From contig NZ_CP067100.1 of the NCBI RefSeq assembly GCF_016616235.1, positions 1,175,001 through 1,239,000 of the forward strand: a stretch of DNA of 64,000 bases, written 5' to 3'. Positions 7,381-16,255 of this stretch are shown one piece after another (positions within the stretch are counted from its first letter, which is position 1; every line of letters starts with the position of its first letter). The DNA comes from Bradyrhizobium diazoefficiens (lineage in GTDB: Bacteria > Pseudomonadota > Alphaproteobacteria > Rhizobiales > Xanthobacteraceae). The notes under the pieces are model-generated. The model was given only the letters and a program-made list of their open reading frames with translations, was not told the DNA's origin and did no database searches. The position numbers were made by a program, and so were the translations under genes.

Positions 7381-8925
7381 CTAAATCTTCGCCGCCGTCT
7401 TCGGCCAATACTTATCGCGCAGATGCCGCTTCACCAGCTTGCCGGTCGGCGTGCGTGGCAGCTCGGTTTCGAAATCGATCGAGCGCGGGCACTTGATCGC
7501 CGAGAGACGCGTCTTGCAGTAGGCGATCAGGTCGGCCTCGAGCGCCTTGCCGGCGCGCTTCATATCGTGCGGCTGCACCACCGCCTTCACTTCTTCGCCC
7601 ATCTCCTCGTTCGGCACGCCGAATACGGCGACGTCGGCGACGTCGGGGTGGGTGATGAGCACGTCCTCCGTCTCCTGCGGGTAGATGTTCACCCCGCCCG
7701 AGATAATCATGTAGGACTTGCGATCGGTGAGAAACAGGAAGCCGTCCTTGTCGAGATAGCCGACGTCGCCGAGGGTCGACCATCCCTTGGCGTTATAGGC
7801 CTTCTTCGTCTTCTCGGGATCGTTGTGATAGGTGAAGGCAGGCGCGTCGGCGAAGTAGACCGTACCGATCTCGCCAACCGGCTGCTCCTCGTCGTTCTCG
7901 TCGAGGATCTTGATCTTGCCGACCACGGCGCGGCCGACGCTGCCGCGATGTGCCAGCCATTCTTTCGAGTTGCAAACGGTGACGCCGTTGCCTTCCGAGC
8001 CCGCATAATATTCGATCAGGATCGGCCCCCACCATTCGATCATCTTTGCCTTGACGTCGACCGGGCAGGGGGCAGCGGCGTGGATCGCGCCCTTCAGCGT
8101 CGAAACATTGTACTTCGCGCGGACCTCGTCGGGCAGCTTCAGCATGCGCACGAACATGGTCGGCACGAGCTGAGACTGTGTGACCCGGTATTTCTCGACC
8201 AGCTTGAGGAACTCCTCAGCGTCGAAATGCTCCATGATGACGGAGGTGCCGCCGAGCACGATCGCCATCATGTTGAAGCGCAGCGGAGCTGCGTGGTAGA
8301 GCGGCGCCGGCGAGAGATAAATGCTCTCGTCGTTCATGCCGCACATGCCCGCGCAGAGCACGCGCAGGAACGCGTTCGGCTCGTCGATCGGCTTGCCTTC
8401 GAACGCCTTCTTGATGCCCTTGGGCCGGCCGGTGGTGCCCGACGAATACAGCATGTCGTAGCCGGCGACCTCGTCGGCGATCGGCGTCACCGGTTGCGCC
8501 GCTGCTTCCCTGTCGTAGGAGCGGAAGCCGGGCAGCGGCTCGTCGACCATGTAGAAGATCGGCTCGCCGGCGGCGTCCTTGACCAGATCCTTGATCTGGT
8601 CGGCGCATTTCGGTGTGGTGATGACGACCTTGGCGCCGCAATCGCCGATGATGTAGTCGATCTCGTCCTGCTTCAGATAGCGGCTGATCGCGGTGTAATA
8701 GAGCCCGCTCCGCTGTGCCGCCCAGCAGATCTCCATGAAGGCAAGCCGGTTTTCCATCAGCAGTGCGATATGGTCGCCGGCCTTCAGACCCAGCGAGCGG
8801 AACAGCTGTGCGCCCTGGTTGGAGAGCTCGTCGAGCTCGCGATAGGTGATCGCCTTGCCGGTGCCGGCCATCTGATAGGCGATCTTGTCGGGCGTGGTCT
8901 TCGCGTAGACGGACGGATGGGTCAT
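7381..8925 (-). CDS. Acyl-CoA synthetase (AMP-binding, FadD-like)
   Basis: The 514-residue enzyme activates a carboxylic acid to its CoA thioester through an acyl-adenylate. The AMP-binding P-loop is SSGTTGRPKG at 161-170; the adenine motif appears as YYAGSEGNG, the hinge and A8 motif as GDVGYLDKDGFLFLTDR, and the A10 lysine as PRTPTGKLVKRHLR near the C-terminus. It is transcribed with the thiolase upstream, 117 bp away, with a repeat in the gap. Divergent from the TetR regulator. As a second ligase in a locus that also has a feruloyl-CoA-synthase-like enzyme, it may take a different chain length or a ring-cleavage acid. Confidence 0.9.
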   Translation of the reverse strand: MTHPSVYAKTTPDKIAYQMAGTGKAITYRELDELSNQGAQLFRSLGLKAGDHIALLMENRLAFMEICWAAQRSGLYYTAISRYLKQDEIDYIIGDCGAKVVITTPKCADQIKDLVKDAAGEPIFYMVDEPLPGFRSYDREAAAQPVTPIADEVAGYDMLYSSGTTGRPKGIKKAFEGKPIDEPNAFLRVLCAGMCGMNDESIYLSPAPLYHAAPLRFNMMAIVLGGTSVIMEHFDAEEFLKLVEKYRVTQSQLVPTMFVRMLKLPDEVRAKYNVSTLKGAIHAAAPCPVDVKAKMIEWWGPILIEYYAGSEGNGVTVCNSKEWLAHRGSVGRAVVGKIKILDENDEEQPVGEIGTVYFADAPAFTYHNDPEKTKKAYNAKGWSTLGDVGYLDKDGFLFLTDRKSYMIISGGVNIYPQETEDVLITHPDVADVAVFGVPNEEMGEEVKAVVQPHDMKRAGKALEADLIAYCKTRLSAIKCPRSIDFETELPRTPTGKLVKRHLRDKYWPKTAAKI

Positions 8926-8937
8926 GGCGTTTCCTCA

Positions 8938-9036
8938 AAACGCGAATGGCGAGCAGCGAATGGCGAATAGGGAAGAAGGACAGCCCGCTCTTCGCCTACT
9001 CGCTATTCGCTACTCGCCACCCACTATTCGCTTTTG
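8938..9036. repeat. Inverted repeat, family 5 (GCGAATGGCGAGCAGCGAAT type)
   Basis: GCGAATGGCGAGCAGCGAAT with GGCGAATAGG at the left is mirrored by CTCGCTATTCGCTACTCGCC and ACTATTCGC at the right. The halves are imperfect inverted copies built from GCGAAT/ATTCGC words. It fills the gap between the thiolase and ligase genes. Confidence 0.6.
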
Positions 9037-9042
9037 TTTTTC

Positions 9043-10215
9043 TTACAGCCGCTCGACAATCGTCACGTTCGCCATGCCACCGCCTTCGCACATGGTCTGG
9101 AGGCCGTAGCGCTTGCCGCGCTGGTGCAGGGCGTGGAGCAGCGTCGTCATCAGCTTGGTGCCGGAGCCGCCGAGCGGATGGCCGAGCGCGATGGCGCCGC
9201 CATTGACGTTGAGATGCTCCGGATCGGCGCCGGTGGTCTTCAGCCACGCGGTCGGCACCGAGGCGAAGGCCTCGTTGACCTCGAACAGGTCGATGTCGTC
9301 GATCGTCATGCCGGCCTTCTCCAGTGCGCGCTTGGTGGCGTGCAGCGGCGCATCGAGCATGATCACGGGATCTCCGCCCATCATGGTCATGTGATGAATG
9401 CGCGCCAAGGGCTTGACGCCGAGCTGCTTGAGGCCGCGCTCGTTCACCACCATCACGCCCGAGGCGCCGTCGCAGATCTGGCTGGCGCTCGCCGCGGTGA
9501 GCTTGCCGTTCTCGGCGATCAGCTTGACGCCCTTGATGCCGTCGAGGGTGGCGTCGAAGCGGATGCCCTCGTCGATGTGGTGGGTATCCTTGCTGCCGTC
9601 GGCACGGGTGATCTCAAGCGGCACGATCTCCTTCTTGAAGTGGCCGGCTTGCGTCGCCGCGATCGCGCGCTGATGGCTCTGGAAGGAATATTCGTCGAGC
9701 TCGTCCTTCGACAGGCCGTACTTCTCGGCCATCATCTCGGCGCCGGTAAACTGGCTGAACACGATATTCGGGTAACGCTGCTCGATACCCGGGCTCTTGT
9801 AGTGACCAAAGCCGTTCTTGGCCGGAAGCTGCGAGGACAGGCCCATCGGCACGCGCGTCATCGACTCCACGCCGGCGGCGATCACCACGTCCATCGTGCC
9901 GGACATCACAGCTTGTGCGGCGAAGTGCAGCGCCTGCTGCGAGGAGCCGCACTGACGATCGATCGAGGTGCCCGGCACGCTCTCCGGCAGCTTCGACGCC
10001 ATGATCGCGTTGCGCGCGACGTTGTTGGACTGCTCGCCGACCTGCATCACGCAGCCCATGATCACGTCCTCGACCAGCGCAGGATCGACCTTGGTGCGAT
10101 CGACCAGCTCGTCCAACACCTTGGCGGCGAGATCCGCCGGATGCCAGCCGGCGAGCCGGCCCCCCTTGCGCCCGCCCGCAGTACGCGCAGCGGCGACGAT
10201 GTAAGCCTCGGCCAT
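9043..10215 (-). CDS. Thiolase (acetyl-CoA C-acyltransferase)
   Basis: This 390-residue enzyme cleaves 3-ketoacyl-CoA with CoA, the last step of each beta-oxidation round. The nucleophilic cysteine is C89 in the motif S-I-D-R-Q-C-G-S-S-Q. The GHPLGGSG block with the catalytic His and the C-terminal C-E-G-G-G-M-A-N with the second Cys are intact, and NEAFAS is present. Length is typical for degradative thiolases. It is the first gene of the leftward arm of the locus, divergent from the TetR gene across 155 bp, so it is probably controlled by that repressor. Confidence 0.93.
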   Translation of the reverse strand: MAEAYIVAAARTAGGRKGGRLAGWHPADLAAKVLDELVDRTKVDPALVEDVIMGCVMQVGEQSNNVARNAIMASKLPESVPGTSIDRQCGSSQQALHFAAQAVMSGTMDVVIAAGVESMTRVPMGLSSQLPAKNGFGHYKSPGIEQRYPNIVFSQFTGAEMMAEKYGLSKDELDEYSFQSHQRAIAATQAGHFKKEIVPLEITRADGSKDTHHIDEGIRFDATLDGIKGVKLIAENGKLTAASASQICDGASGVMVVNERGLKQLGVKPLARIHHMTMMGGDPVIMLDAPLHATKRALEKAGMTIDDIDLFEVNEAFASVPTAWLKTTGADPEHLNVNGGAIALGHPLGGSGTKLMTTLLHALHQRGKRYGLQTMCEGGGMANVTIVERL

Positions 10216-10282
10216 GCCGGTCTCTCCCTGAATTCTTGATTGGGTTTGGTTGTCGAAATGGATTTAAGGGGTGCGAACTCGT

Positions 10283-10302
10283 TTAGTCAATCGATCAATT
10301 AA
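10283..10302. promoter_or_regulatory. Candidate TetR operator in the divergent promoter region
   Basis: TTAGTCAATCGATCAATTAA matches its own reverse complement at 14 of 20 positions and is centred on ATCGAT. It lies in the AT-richer part of the 155-bp region between the thiolase gene and the TetR gene, where one site could control both directions. Assignment rests on position and partial symmetry only. Confidence 0.35.
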
Positions 10303-10370
10303 CTCTTGTGGGGAGGCGCTGCTTGGGCTTATCTGCGGACCGCTTCCAGGGGGCGAGAACAGGGATTTCC

Positions 10371-11030
10371 GTGACGACCAGCGTACCGAACAGGCTCCCC
10401 AGCGGAAAAAATTCCACGGCAGAGAAATTGCTCGTGGCCGCGAGCGAGCTGATGATCGAACGCTCCTCGATCGAGATCTCGCTCTCCGACATCGCCCAGA
10501 AGTCGGGCGCCAATGCCGCGCTGGTCAAATATCATTTCGGCAACAAGGACGGCCTCCTGCTGGCGCTGCTCGCGCGCGATGCCGCGACCGAGATGTCCAA
10601 TCTCGAATATCTGCTGGCGCAGCCGATCACCTCGACGGCGAAGCTGAAGCTGCATATCGCCGGCATCATCCGTGCCTATCACCGGTTCCCCTACATGAAC
10701 CGGCTGATCCATTATCTGCTGCATGAGAGCGTGGCCGGCTCCGCCGACGAAGTCTCGAAATTCTTTGTGGCGCCGCTGCTGGACTTTCATCGCCGCCTGC
10801 TTGCCGAAGGCGTGAGTCGCGGCGAGTTTCGCCAGACTGATCCGGTGCTGTTCTACACCAGCCTGATCGGCGCCTGCGACCATCTGTTCTTCGGCCGGCA
10901 CGCAATGTCCCGCGCGACCGGCGTCGGTCCGGTCACCGACGACGTCTGCCGGCAATACATCAAGCACATGGAAACGCTGATCTGCGGCGGCATCCTCGCG
11001 CAAGCCGGGGAAGCTGCCGCGGCCGGATAA
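10371..11030 (+). CDS. TetR/AcrR-family transcriptional regulator
   Basis: A 219-residue repressor with an N-terminal helix-turn-helix (EISLSDIAQKSGANAALVKYHF) followed by a TetR_C-type ligand domain with a K-Y-H-F-G-N-K-D junction typical of acyl-CoA-responsive members. The frame is open upstream to a GTG at 10308, but the GTG at 10371 (V-T-T-S-V-P-N) has an AGGGA-like ribosome site 6 bp before it and gives a normal N-terminus, so I chose it. It sits between the two arms of the beta-oxidation locus. A CoA-thioester intermediate is the likely inducer, by analogy with FadR- and KstR-like regulators. Confidence 0.85.
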   Translation: MTTSVPNRLPSGKNSTAEKLLVAASELMIERSSIEISLSDIAQKSGANAALVKYHFGNKDGLLLALLARDAATEMSNLEYLLAQPITSTAKLKLHIAGIIRAYHRFPYMNRLIHYLLHESVAGSADEVSKFFVAPLLDFHRRLLAEGVSRGEFRQTDPVLFYTSLIGACDHLFFGRHAMSRATGVGPVTDDVCRQYIKHMETLICGGILAQAGEAAAAG

Positions 11031-11083
11031 TCCGGCCATCACCCAAGTCTAGAGAAGAAACGCCCAAGGAAAGGTAGCCTGTC

Positions 11084-11842
11084 ATGGAATTGAAAGACGT
11101 AGCCGTTCTCATCACCGGCGGTGGGTCGGGCCTCGGCGAAGCCACCGCCCGCGCCATGGCGGCCAAGGGCGCCAGGATCGGCGTGATCGACCAGAACAAG
11201 GAGAACGCCGAGAAGGTCGCCACTGAAGTGAAAGGCGTCGCGCTCCATGCCGACGTCACCAGCGAGGAGCAGATCAAGGCGGCGATCGCGAAGGCGGAAG
11301 CCGCGCACGGCGTCGCCCGCGTGCTAATGAACTGCGCCGGTATCGGCGGCTCGCAGCGCATCGTCGGCCGCGACGGCGTCTATCCGTTGGAAAAGTTCGC
11401 GCGCATCATCAACGTCAATCTGATCGGCACCTTCAATTGCCTGCGCCTATTCGCCGAGCGCCTCGTCACGATCGAGCCGGTCGGCGAGGAGCGCGGCGTC
11501 ATCATCAACACCGCTTCGGTGGCCGCTTACGAAGGTCAGATCGGCCAGATCGCCTATTCGGCCTCGAAGGGCGGTGTCGTCGGTTTGACTTTGCCTGCTG
11601 CGCGCGACCTCGCGAGCCAGAAAATCCGCGTCAACACCATCGCGCCCGGCCTGTTCTTCACGCCGCTGCTGATGGGCCTGAACGAGGAAGCTCGCAAGAG
11701 CCTGGGCGCCCAGGTGCCGCACCCTTCGCGCCTCGGCGATGCCAGGGAATACGGTGCACTCGCCGTGCACATCGTCGAGAACGCCATGCTCAACGGCGAG
11801 ACCATCCGTCTCGACGGCGCCATCCGCATGGCGCCGCGGTAG
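11084..11842 (+). CDS. Short-chain dehydrogenase, probable 3-hydroxyacyl-CoA dehydrogenase (HSD10-like)
   Basis: The 252-residue SDR has the cofactor motif T-G-G-G-S-G-L-G at 11-18, N-A-type loop LMNCAGIGG, and the catalytic Y-x-x-x-K in IAYSASKGG. An acidic residue after the second strand (IGVIDQN) favours NAD. The overall pattern, including INTASVAAYEGQIGQ and the APGLF-TPLL segment, resembles type II 3-hydroxyacyl-CoA dehydrogenases. It would supply the oxidation step between the hydratase and the thiolase. The IS4-type element lies 31 bp past its stop codon and now separates it from the downstream hydratase. Confidence 0.88.
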   Translation: MELKDVAVLITGGGSGLGEATARAMAAKGARIGVIDQNKENAEKVATEVKGVALHADVTSEEQIKAAIAKAEAAHGVARVLMNCAGIGGSQRIVGRDGVYPLEKFARIINVNLIGTFNCLRLFAERLVTIEPVGEERGVIINTASVAAYEGQIGQIAYSASKGGVVGLTLPAARDLASQKIRVNTIAPGLFFTPLLMGLNEEARKSLGAQVPHPSRLGDAREYGALAVHIVENAMLNGETIRLDGAIRMAPR

Positions 11843-11856
11843 CGCGCTGCACTTCC

Positions 11857-11872
11857 TACCCTCCCCTGGAGG
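11857..11872 (+). repeat. Left fragment of repeat family 2, split by an IS
   Basis: TACCCTCCCCTGGAGG is the beginning of the long repeat that resumes at 13325. Joining the two pieces and removing one copy of CTGGAGG gives the same sequence as the uninterrupted copy at 61931. Confidence 0.8.
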
Positions 11873-13324
11873 GCTAAGGCGTGCACACTTCTCGGAGCCT
11901 CCAACCGAGAGCCATCTGCTCGAAGCGGTGCCAACCTCTTCGCATGGTGATGGGGCCGGGCGGCCGCTCGGAGGCGTAGCCGGTCCATCCTCCGAGCCGA
12001 GCAATGATCCATGCAAGCCAAGCGATGGAGTGCTCGGGATGAGGGTTCTTTTGCTTGACGGTTTTGCCTTCGAGCTTGACCTGCAAGGTTTTGAGTATCG
12101 GCAGCTGGTCCGCCGGCACTACGTCAGTGGCCGGACGGTCGACCGTGCCGTCGCGGGCGAGGACGAGTTGCATGATCTTGATAGCTGCCATCACCGCGAT
12201 GGCGGCGAGCTTGAACAGCGCCTCGGCCGCCTCGACCTGGCTGCTCTCGATGTCGAGCCCTTGGCTTTTGCTGGTGCGGAACAGCTGCTCGATGTGCCAG
12301 CGCTGACGGTACCAAGCGACAATCTGCAGCGCTTGCTCAACCGTCGTCACCGCATGAGTAGTAACAAGGCGCCAGTGGATCGGCTCTTCGACAGAGGGAT
12401 CGAGTTCCTTCACCTCTACCAAACGCAACGTCAATTGATGCGCCGCTTTCCGGTCGCTGCAGTTGGCCGGGCGCTTGATGGTCACCTCGCCAAAGCGCAG
12501 TGCGATCTTGGCCGTTCGGGCCGGACGGCCGGGCTGTGCCCGAACCTCCAAATCGAAGCGATGCTGGACCGGCCAGTTCTGGGCAATATCAAACAACCTT
12601 CCGCCACCCACCAAGGCGCGATCGCGACAGACGCGCGTGAGCAAATGGGTCCGAGCGTCAGGAATCCGGTCAAATTCTTCGTAAATGTCGCTCTCACGGT
12701 CGCCAATCACCGTGATCATCGCCGCCGCAGCAAGCGCACTCTTGGCGCCCGCAGCGCCCTTGATCCAACGATAGGACTCCTTCTCTTCGATCGGCTGGTT
12801 TCGGTAATCAGGCGATGCAGGCCCCCGGCGCGTCCAAATCTGCATCCCAGCGAGCCCGAGCAAGGCTCCGCTCCCGGCGTCAACTGCCAATACCGGATGC
12901 ACAAACAAGCCCGGGTCAATCCCGTTACCGGAAGGGCCAAGGCCCCGGACCCGGCCGGCATGCCTCGCATAGTTCAGTTCCGTCGTGTCCTGGATCGCAA
13001 GCGCATGCAGCCCTGCAACCCGCTCCGACAGCACCTCTGCGCCATGCCCGGCGATCTCATCCACTGTCACGCTCGGATTGTTCAGCCAGCGGCTGAACCC
13101 CACCCATTCGGCACGGCCATCGGCGGCTGCGCGCAGGTTCATCGTGACGCGTTCGACGGCGCGCTGCAACAACAGCGCCCCCTTTTGGCCAGTCGAACGT
13201 CACCAAAACGGCCGACTGACCAATCCATTCCTGCCTTCAATGCGGTTATCCTTCTTGCAAACCGCACCGCAAGGAATCAGACTCGATTCCCTCAAGGCAA
13301 GAAAAATCGTGTGCACGCCTTAGC
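11873..13324. mobile_element. Insertion sequence, IS4 family (Tn5-like group), with 7-bp target duplication
   Basis: Perfect 16-bp terminal inverted repeats GCTAAGGCGTGCACAC mark the ends of this 1452-bp element. CTGGAGG occurs directly outside both ends (11866-11872 and 13325-13331) and is the apparent target duplication. The family usually makes 9-12 bp duplications, so 7 is short; the G-rich target makes the exact boundary uncertain by two bases. The element carries one transposase gene, antisense to the surrounding operon. Confidence 0.9.
11874..13172 (-). CDS. IS4-family transposase (Tn5-like)
   Basis: The 432-residue protein carries the Tn5-type catalytic triad: first Asp in HALAIQDTTELNY, second Asp in VIGDRESDIYEEF, and Glu in the Y-R-E-K-like signature YRQRWHIEQLFRTSKS. 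The start given is a TTG; the frame is open only 10 codons further upstream to a TGA at about 13200. The N-terminal DNA-binding region is therefore shorter than in Tn5, where a conserved W and GD-x-R segment precede this point. Its stop codon overlaps the left inverted repeat. Confidence 0.88.
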   Translation of the reverse strand: MLQRAVERVTMNLRAAADGRAEWVGFSRWLNNPSVTVDEIAGHGAEVLSERVAGLHALAIQDTTELNYARHAGRVRGLGPSGNGIDPGLFVHPVLAVDAGSGALLGLAGMQIWTRRGPASPDYRNQPIEEKESYRWIKGAAGAKSALAAAAMITVIGDRESDIYEEFDRIPDARTHLLTRVCRDRALVGGGRLFDIAQNWPVQHRFDLEVRAQPGRPARTAKIALRFGEVTIKRPANCSDRKAAHQLTLRLVEVKELDPSVEEPIHWRLVTTHAVTTVEQALQIVAWYRQRWHIEQLFRTSKSQGLDIESSQVEAAEALFKLAAIAVMAAIKIMQLVLARDGTVDRPATDVVPADQLPILKTLQVKLEGKTVKQKNPHPEHSIAWLAWIIARLGGWTGYASERPPGPITMRRGWHRFEQMALGWRLREVCTP

Positions 13325-13477
13325 CTGGAGGGGGAGGGTCGATCGCGCGAAGCGCGAGCGGGGTGGGGTGATCTCTCCACACGGGCAGCATCTCAAGCAG
13401 AGAGACTGTCACCCCACCCCGTCTCACATTTCGCTGCGCTCAATGTGAGCCGACCCTCCCCCTCGAGGGGAGGGTGA
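13325..13477 (+). repeat. Right part of repeat family 2
   Basis: The unit runs from CTGGAGGGGGAGGGTCGAT through GCGAGCGGGGTGGGGTGAT and a central CTCTCCACACGGGCAG to the mirrored TCACCCCACCCCG and GACCCTCCCCCTCGAGGGGA. It is a long inverted repeat with GC-rich arms. An uninterrupted relative is at 61931-62090. Confidence 0.85.
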
Positions 13478-13506
13478 CTGACCGGCACCTGTAGCAGGAA
13501 CGCCCC

Positions 13507-14313
13507 ATGTCCCAACCGCTGCTGATCGAGCATGACGACGGCGTCGACCGGGTGACGCTCAATCGTCCTGACAGTCTCAACGCGCTCGATCCGGCGCTGA
13601 TCGATGCGCTCAACGTCTATTTCCAAGGCCTGCAGCGCAACCGCGACACGCGCGTCGTCGTGCTCAGGGGGGCCGGCAAGAATTTCTGCGCAGGCCTCGA
13701 CCTCAAGGCCGCGATGGCGCGGCGTGCCGGGCAGCAGGAGCCGTCCGGCGTCACGGAGTCGCTGGACTCGCAGCGGCGCATCGCCGACATCGTGATGCTG
13801 ATGCGGCGCTGTCCGCAACCAATCATCTCGCTGGTGCAGGGCGCGGCGGCCGGCGGCGGCTTTGCGCTGGCGCTGGCCTCCGACATTCGCATCGCGACCA
13901 GATCGGCACGGATGAACTGCGCCTTCATCAAGCTTGGTCTCGGCGGCTGCGACATCGGCACCAGCTACTTTCTGCCGCGGCTGGTCGGTGTCTCCGTCGC
14001 CTCCGAGCTGATCCTCACGGGACACTTCATCGGCGCCGAGCGCGCGTTCGCGGTCGGGCTCGTCTCCGAGGTCGTGGATGAAGACAAGCTCGATGCGGCG
14101 GCCGAGCCCTATGTCGATGCGATGATGACGGCCTCGCCCGTGGGGCTGCGGCTGTCAAAGGAATGTCTCAACATGAGCGTCGATGCCGGATCGCTGGAAG
14201 CCGTGATCGCGATGGAGGATCGCAACCAGGTCCTGTGCAGCCGCTCCGAGGAATTTTCGGAAGGCATCAGGGCCTTCCTTGAGAAGCGAAAGCCTGTCTA
14301 TATCAAGCGCTGA
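13507..14313 (+). CDS. Enoyl-CoA hydratase/isomerase (crotonase family)
   Basis: The 268-residue crotonase-fold protein shows the CoA/oxyanion-hole segments LRGAGKNFCAGLDLKA (about 57-72) and LVQGAAAGGGFALALASDI (about 112-130). Residue pattern at the active site (K-L-G-L-G-G-C-D) differs from classical hydratases, which have Glu at the first catalytic site, so a dienoyl-CoA isomerase role is possible. In this operon it would act on the product of the acyl-CoA dehydrogenases. Start ATG at 13507 lies 30 bp beyond the repeat. Confidence 0.88.
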   Translation: MSQPLLIEHDDGVDRVTLNRPDSLNALDPALIDALNVYFQGLQRNRDTRVVVLRGAGKNFCAGLDLKAAMARRAGQQEPSGVTESLDSQRRIADIVMLMRRCPQPIISLVQGAAAGGGFALALASDIRIATRSARMNCAFIKLGLGGCDIGTSYFLPRLVGVSVASELILTGHFIGAERAFAVGLVSEVVDEDKLDAAAEPYVDAMMTASPVGLRLSKECLNMSVDAGSLEAVIAMEDRNQVLCSRSEEFSEGIRAFLEKRKPVYIKR

Positions 14314-14356
14314 ACGACAAAGATCCGCAAAGGACAATAATTCCGGGAGACGCAAA

Positions 14357-16228
14357 ATGAGTGGAAGCGCGGTGGCGGTGATGTCAAAGCCCGCCTTTCG
14401 CAAGGTCGAATGGCTCGCACGGGACATCGATGTCGCGCGGCGCGCTGACGGCACGGTCGTGTTGAAGTCGCGCATTCCGCTGCAGGCTTACGAGACGCAC
14501 ATCCCGGCTTCGCTGGCGAAATGGGCCAGGGAAGCGCCCGAGCGCATCTGGCTCGCGCAGCGCGGCGGCCCGAACCGCGAATGGCGCAAGGTCTCCTACG
14601 GTGAAGCCAAGCGCATTGTCGATGCACTGACGCAGGCGCTGCTCGATCTCAAGCTGGACGGACGGCCGGTCGCCATCCTTTCCGGCAATTCGATCGAGCA
14701 CGCGTTGATGACGCAGGCGGCGATGCAGGCACGCGTTCCGGCAGCGCCGGTGTCGCCGGCCTACTCGCTGATGAGCCACGATCACGTCAAGCTGAAATAT
14801 TTGTTCGACCTGATCAAGCCGGCCGTGGTGATGGTGCAGGACGGCGCGACCTTCGAGAAGGCGCTGAAAGCGCTCGATCTCACCGGCGTCACCGTCGTTC
14901 ACGTCGTGCGGCCTTGCGAGGGCATCAAGAGCGTCAGCTTTGCCGAGCTCGCGGCAACGCCGGTGACAGCTGATGTCGATGCATCGATCGCGAAGATCAC
15001 GCCCGACACCGTCGGCAAGCTGCTGTTCACCTCGGGCTCCACCGGCATGCCTAAGGCCGTCATCAACACGCAACGCATGATGTGCGCCAATGCGGCGATG
15101 ATGATGCAGGTGCGGCCGCGTGTCCCGGGCGGACCGCTGCCCGTCGTGCTCGACTGGATGCCGTGGAATCACACCATGGGCGGCAATGCCGCGTTCCATC
15201 CCGTTCTGGTCGACGGCGGCACGCTCTACATCGACGACGGCCGGCCGATGCCGGGCCAGCTCGAGGAGACCATCAGAAACCTGCGCGAGATCTCGCCGAC
15301 TTATTACGCCAATGTGCCGGCCGGCTACGCCGCGCTCGCAGCGGCGATGGAGAAGGACGACGCGCTGTGCCGCTCGTTCTTCAGGAACCTGTCGATCATG
15401 GCCTATGGCGGTGCGCGGCTGCCGGATGATCTCTATGATCGCATGCAGGCTCTCGCCGTGAAGACCACCGGCGAGCGCATCGTGTTCTATACCGGCTGGG
15501 GCTCGACCGAGACCGCGCCGACCTCGACCGGCACCTATTGGGACACCGAGCGCGTCGGCCTGATCGGCCTGCCGTTCCCCGGCGTCGAACTGAAGATGGT
15601 GCCGTGCGGCTCGAAATATGAGCTGCGCCTGCGCGGCGTCAACGTCACGCCCGGCTATTTCGGTCAGCCTGATCTGACCAGGAAGATGTTCGACGAGGAG
15701 GGTTTTTACTGTATCGGCGACGCCGGCGTCTTCGTCGACGATGCCGATCCGGCGCAGGGCATCATCTTTGCCGGTCGTGTCGTCGAGGACTTCAAGCTCA
15801 CCACCGGCACCTTTGTGCATGTCGGGTCGCTCCGCACCGATGCGATCGCGGCTGCGACGCCTGTCGTGCATGATGCGTTGGTCGCAGGGCAGGACCGCGC
15901 CTTCATCGGCCTGCTTGCGTGGCCCAATTTGCACGCCTGCCGGCAGCTCGTCGGCAGTGCCGATCTCAGCTTCGAGGAGGCGGTGAGGCATCCTGAGGTG
16001 ATCGCCTGCTTCAAGCGTGGGTTAGAGGCCCACAACAAGGAATGCGGAGGCGCCAGCAGCCGCGTCATTTCGCGCGCAATGCTGATGGCCGAGCCGCCCT
16101 CGATCGACGGCAACGAGCTCACCGACAAGGGCTACATCAACCAGCGCGCCGGCCTGGAACGCCGTGGGGCGCTGGTGGAGCGGCTGTATGCCGACGAGCC
16201 GGATCAGGACGTCATCATTCTCAAGTAA
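14357..16228 (+). CDS. Feruloyl-CoA synthase-like acyl-CoA ligase
   Basis: A 623-residue AMP-forming ligase. It has the P-loop LFTSGSTGMPKAVINT, the substrate-pocket segment VLDWMPWNHTMGGNAAFH, the adenine motif FYTGWGSTETAP, and the FAGRVVEDFKLTTGTFVHVG block that is characteristic of the feruloyl-CoA synthase group rather than of fatty-acyl ligases. The ATG at 14357 follows GGGAGA; the frame is open upstream to 14279 but overlaps the hydratase. It probably activates a phenylpropanoid or other aryl-alkanoic acid. The presence of dehydrogenase, SDR and thiolase genes points to beta-oxidative, not retro-aldol, side-chain shortening. Confidence 0.87.
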   Translation: MSGSAVAVMSKPAFRKVEWLARDIDVARRADGTVVLKSRIPLQAYETHIPASLAKWAREAPERIWLAQRGGPNREWRKVSYGEAKRIVDALTQALLDLKLDGRPVAILSGNSIEHALMTQAAMQARVPAAPVSPAYSLMSHDHVKLKYLFDLIKPAVVMVQDGATFEKALKALDLTGVTVVHVVRPCEGIKSVSFAELAATPVTADVDASIAKITPDTVGKLLFTSGSTGMPKAVINTQRMMCANAAMMMQVRPRVPGGPLPVVLDWMPWNHTMGGNAAFHPVLVDGGTLYIDDGRPMPGQLEETIRNLREISPTYYANVPAGYAALAAAMEKDDALCRSFFRNLSIMAYGGARLPDDLYDRMQALAVKTTGERIVFYTGWGSTETAPTSTGTYWDTERVGLIGLPFPGVELKMVPCGSKYELRLRGVNVTPGYFGQPDLTRKMFDEEGFYCIGDAGVFVDDADPAQGIIFAGRVVEDFKLTTGTFVHVGSLRTDAIAAATPVVHDALVAGQDRAFIGLLAWPNLHACRQLVGSADLSFEEAVRHPEVIACFKRGLEAHNKECGGASSRVISRAMLMAEPPSIDGNELTDKGYINQRAGLERRGALVERLYADEPDQDVIILK

Positions 16229-16255
16229 TCAACATCATCAACACAGGTACGCGCC

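Noticed and set aside
7423..8970. 515-codon plus-strand open frame
   Set aside because: Antisense shadow of the acyl-CoA synthetase, which has all AMP-ligase motifs in its own frame.
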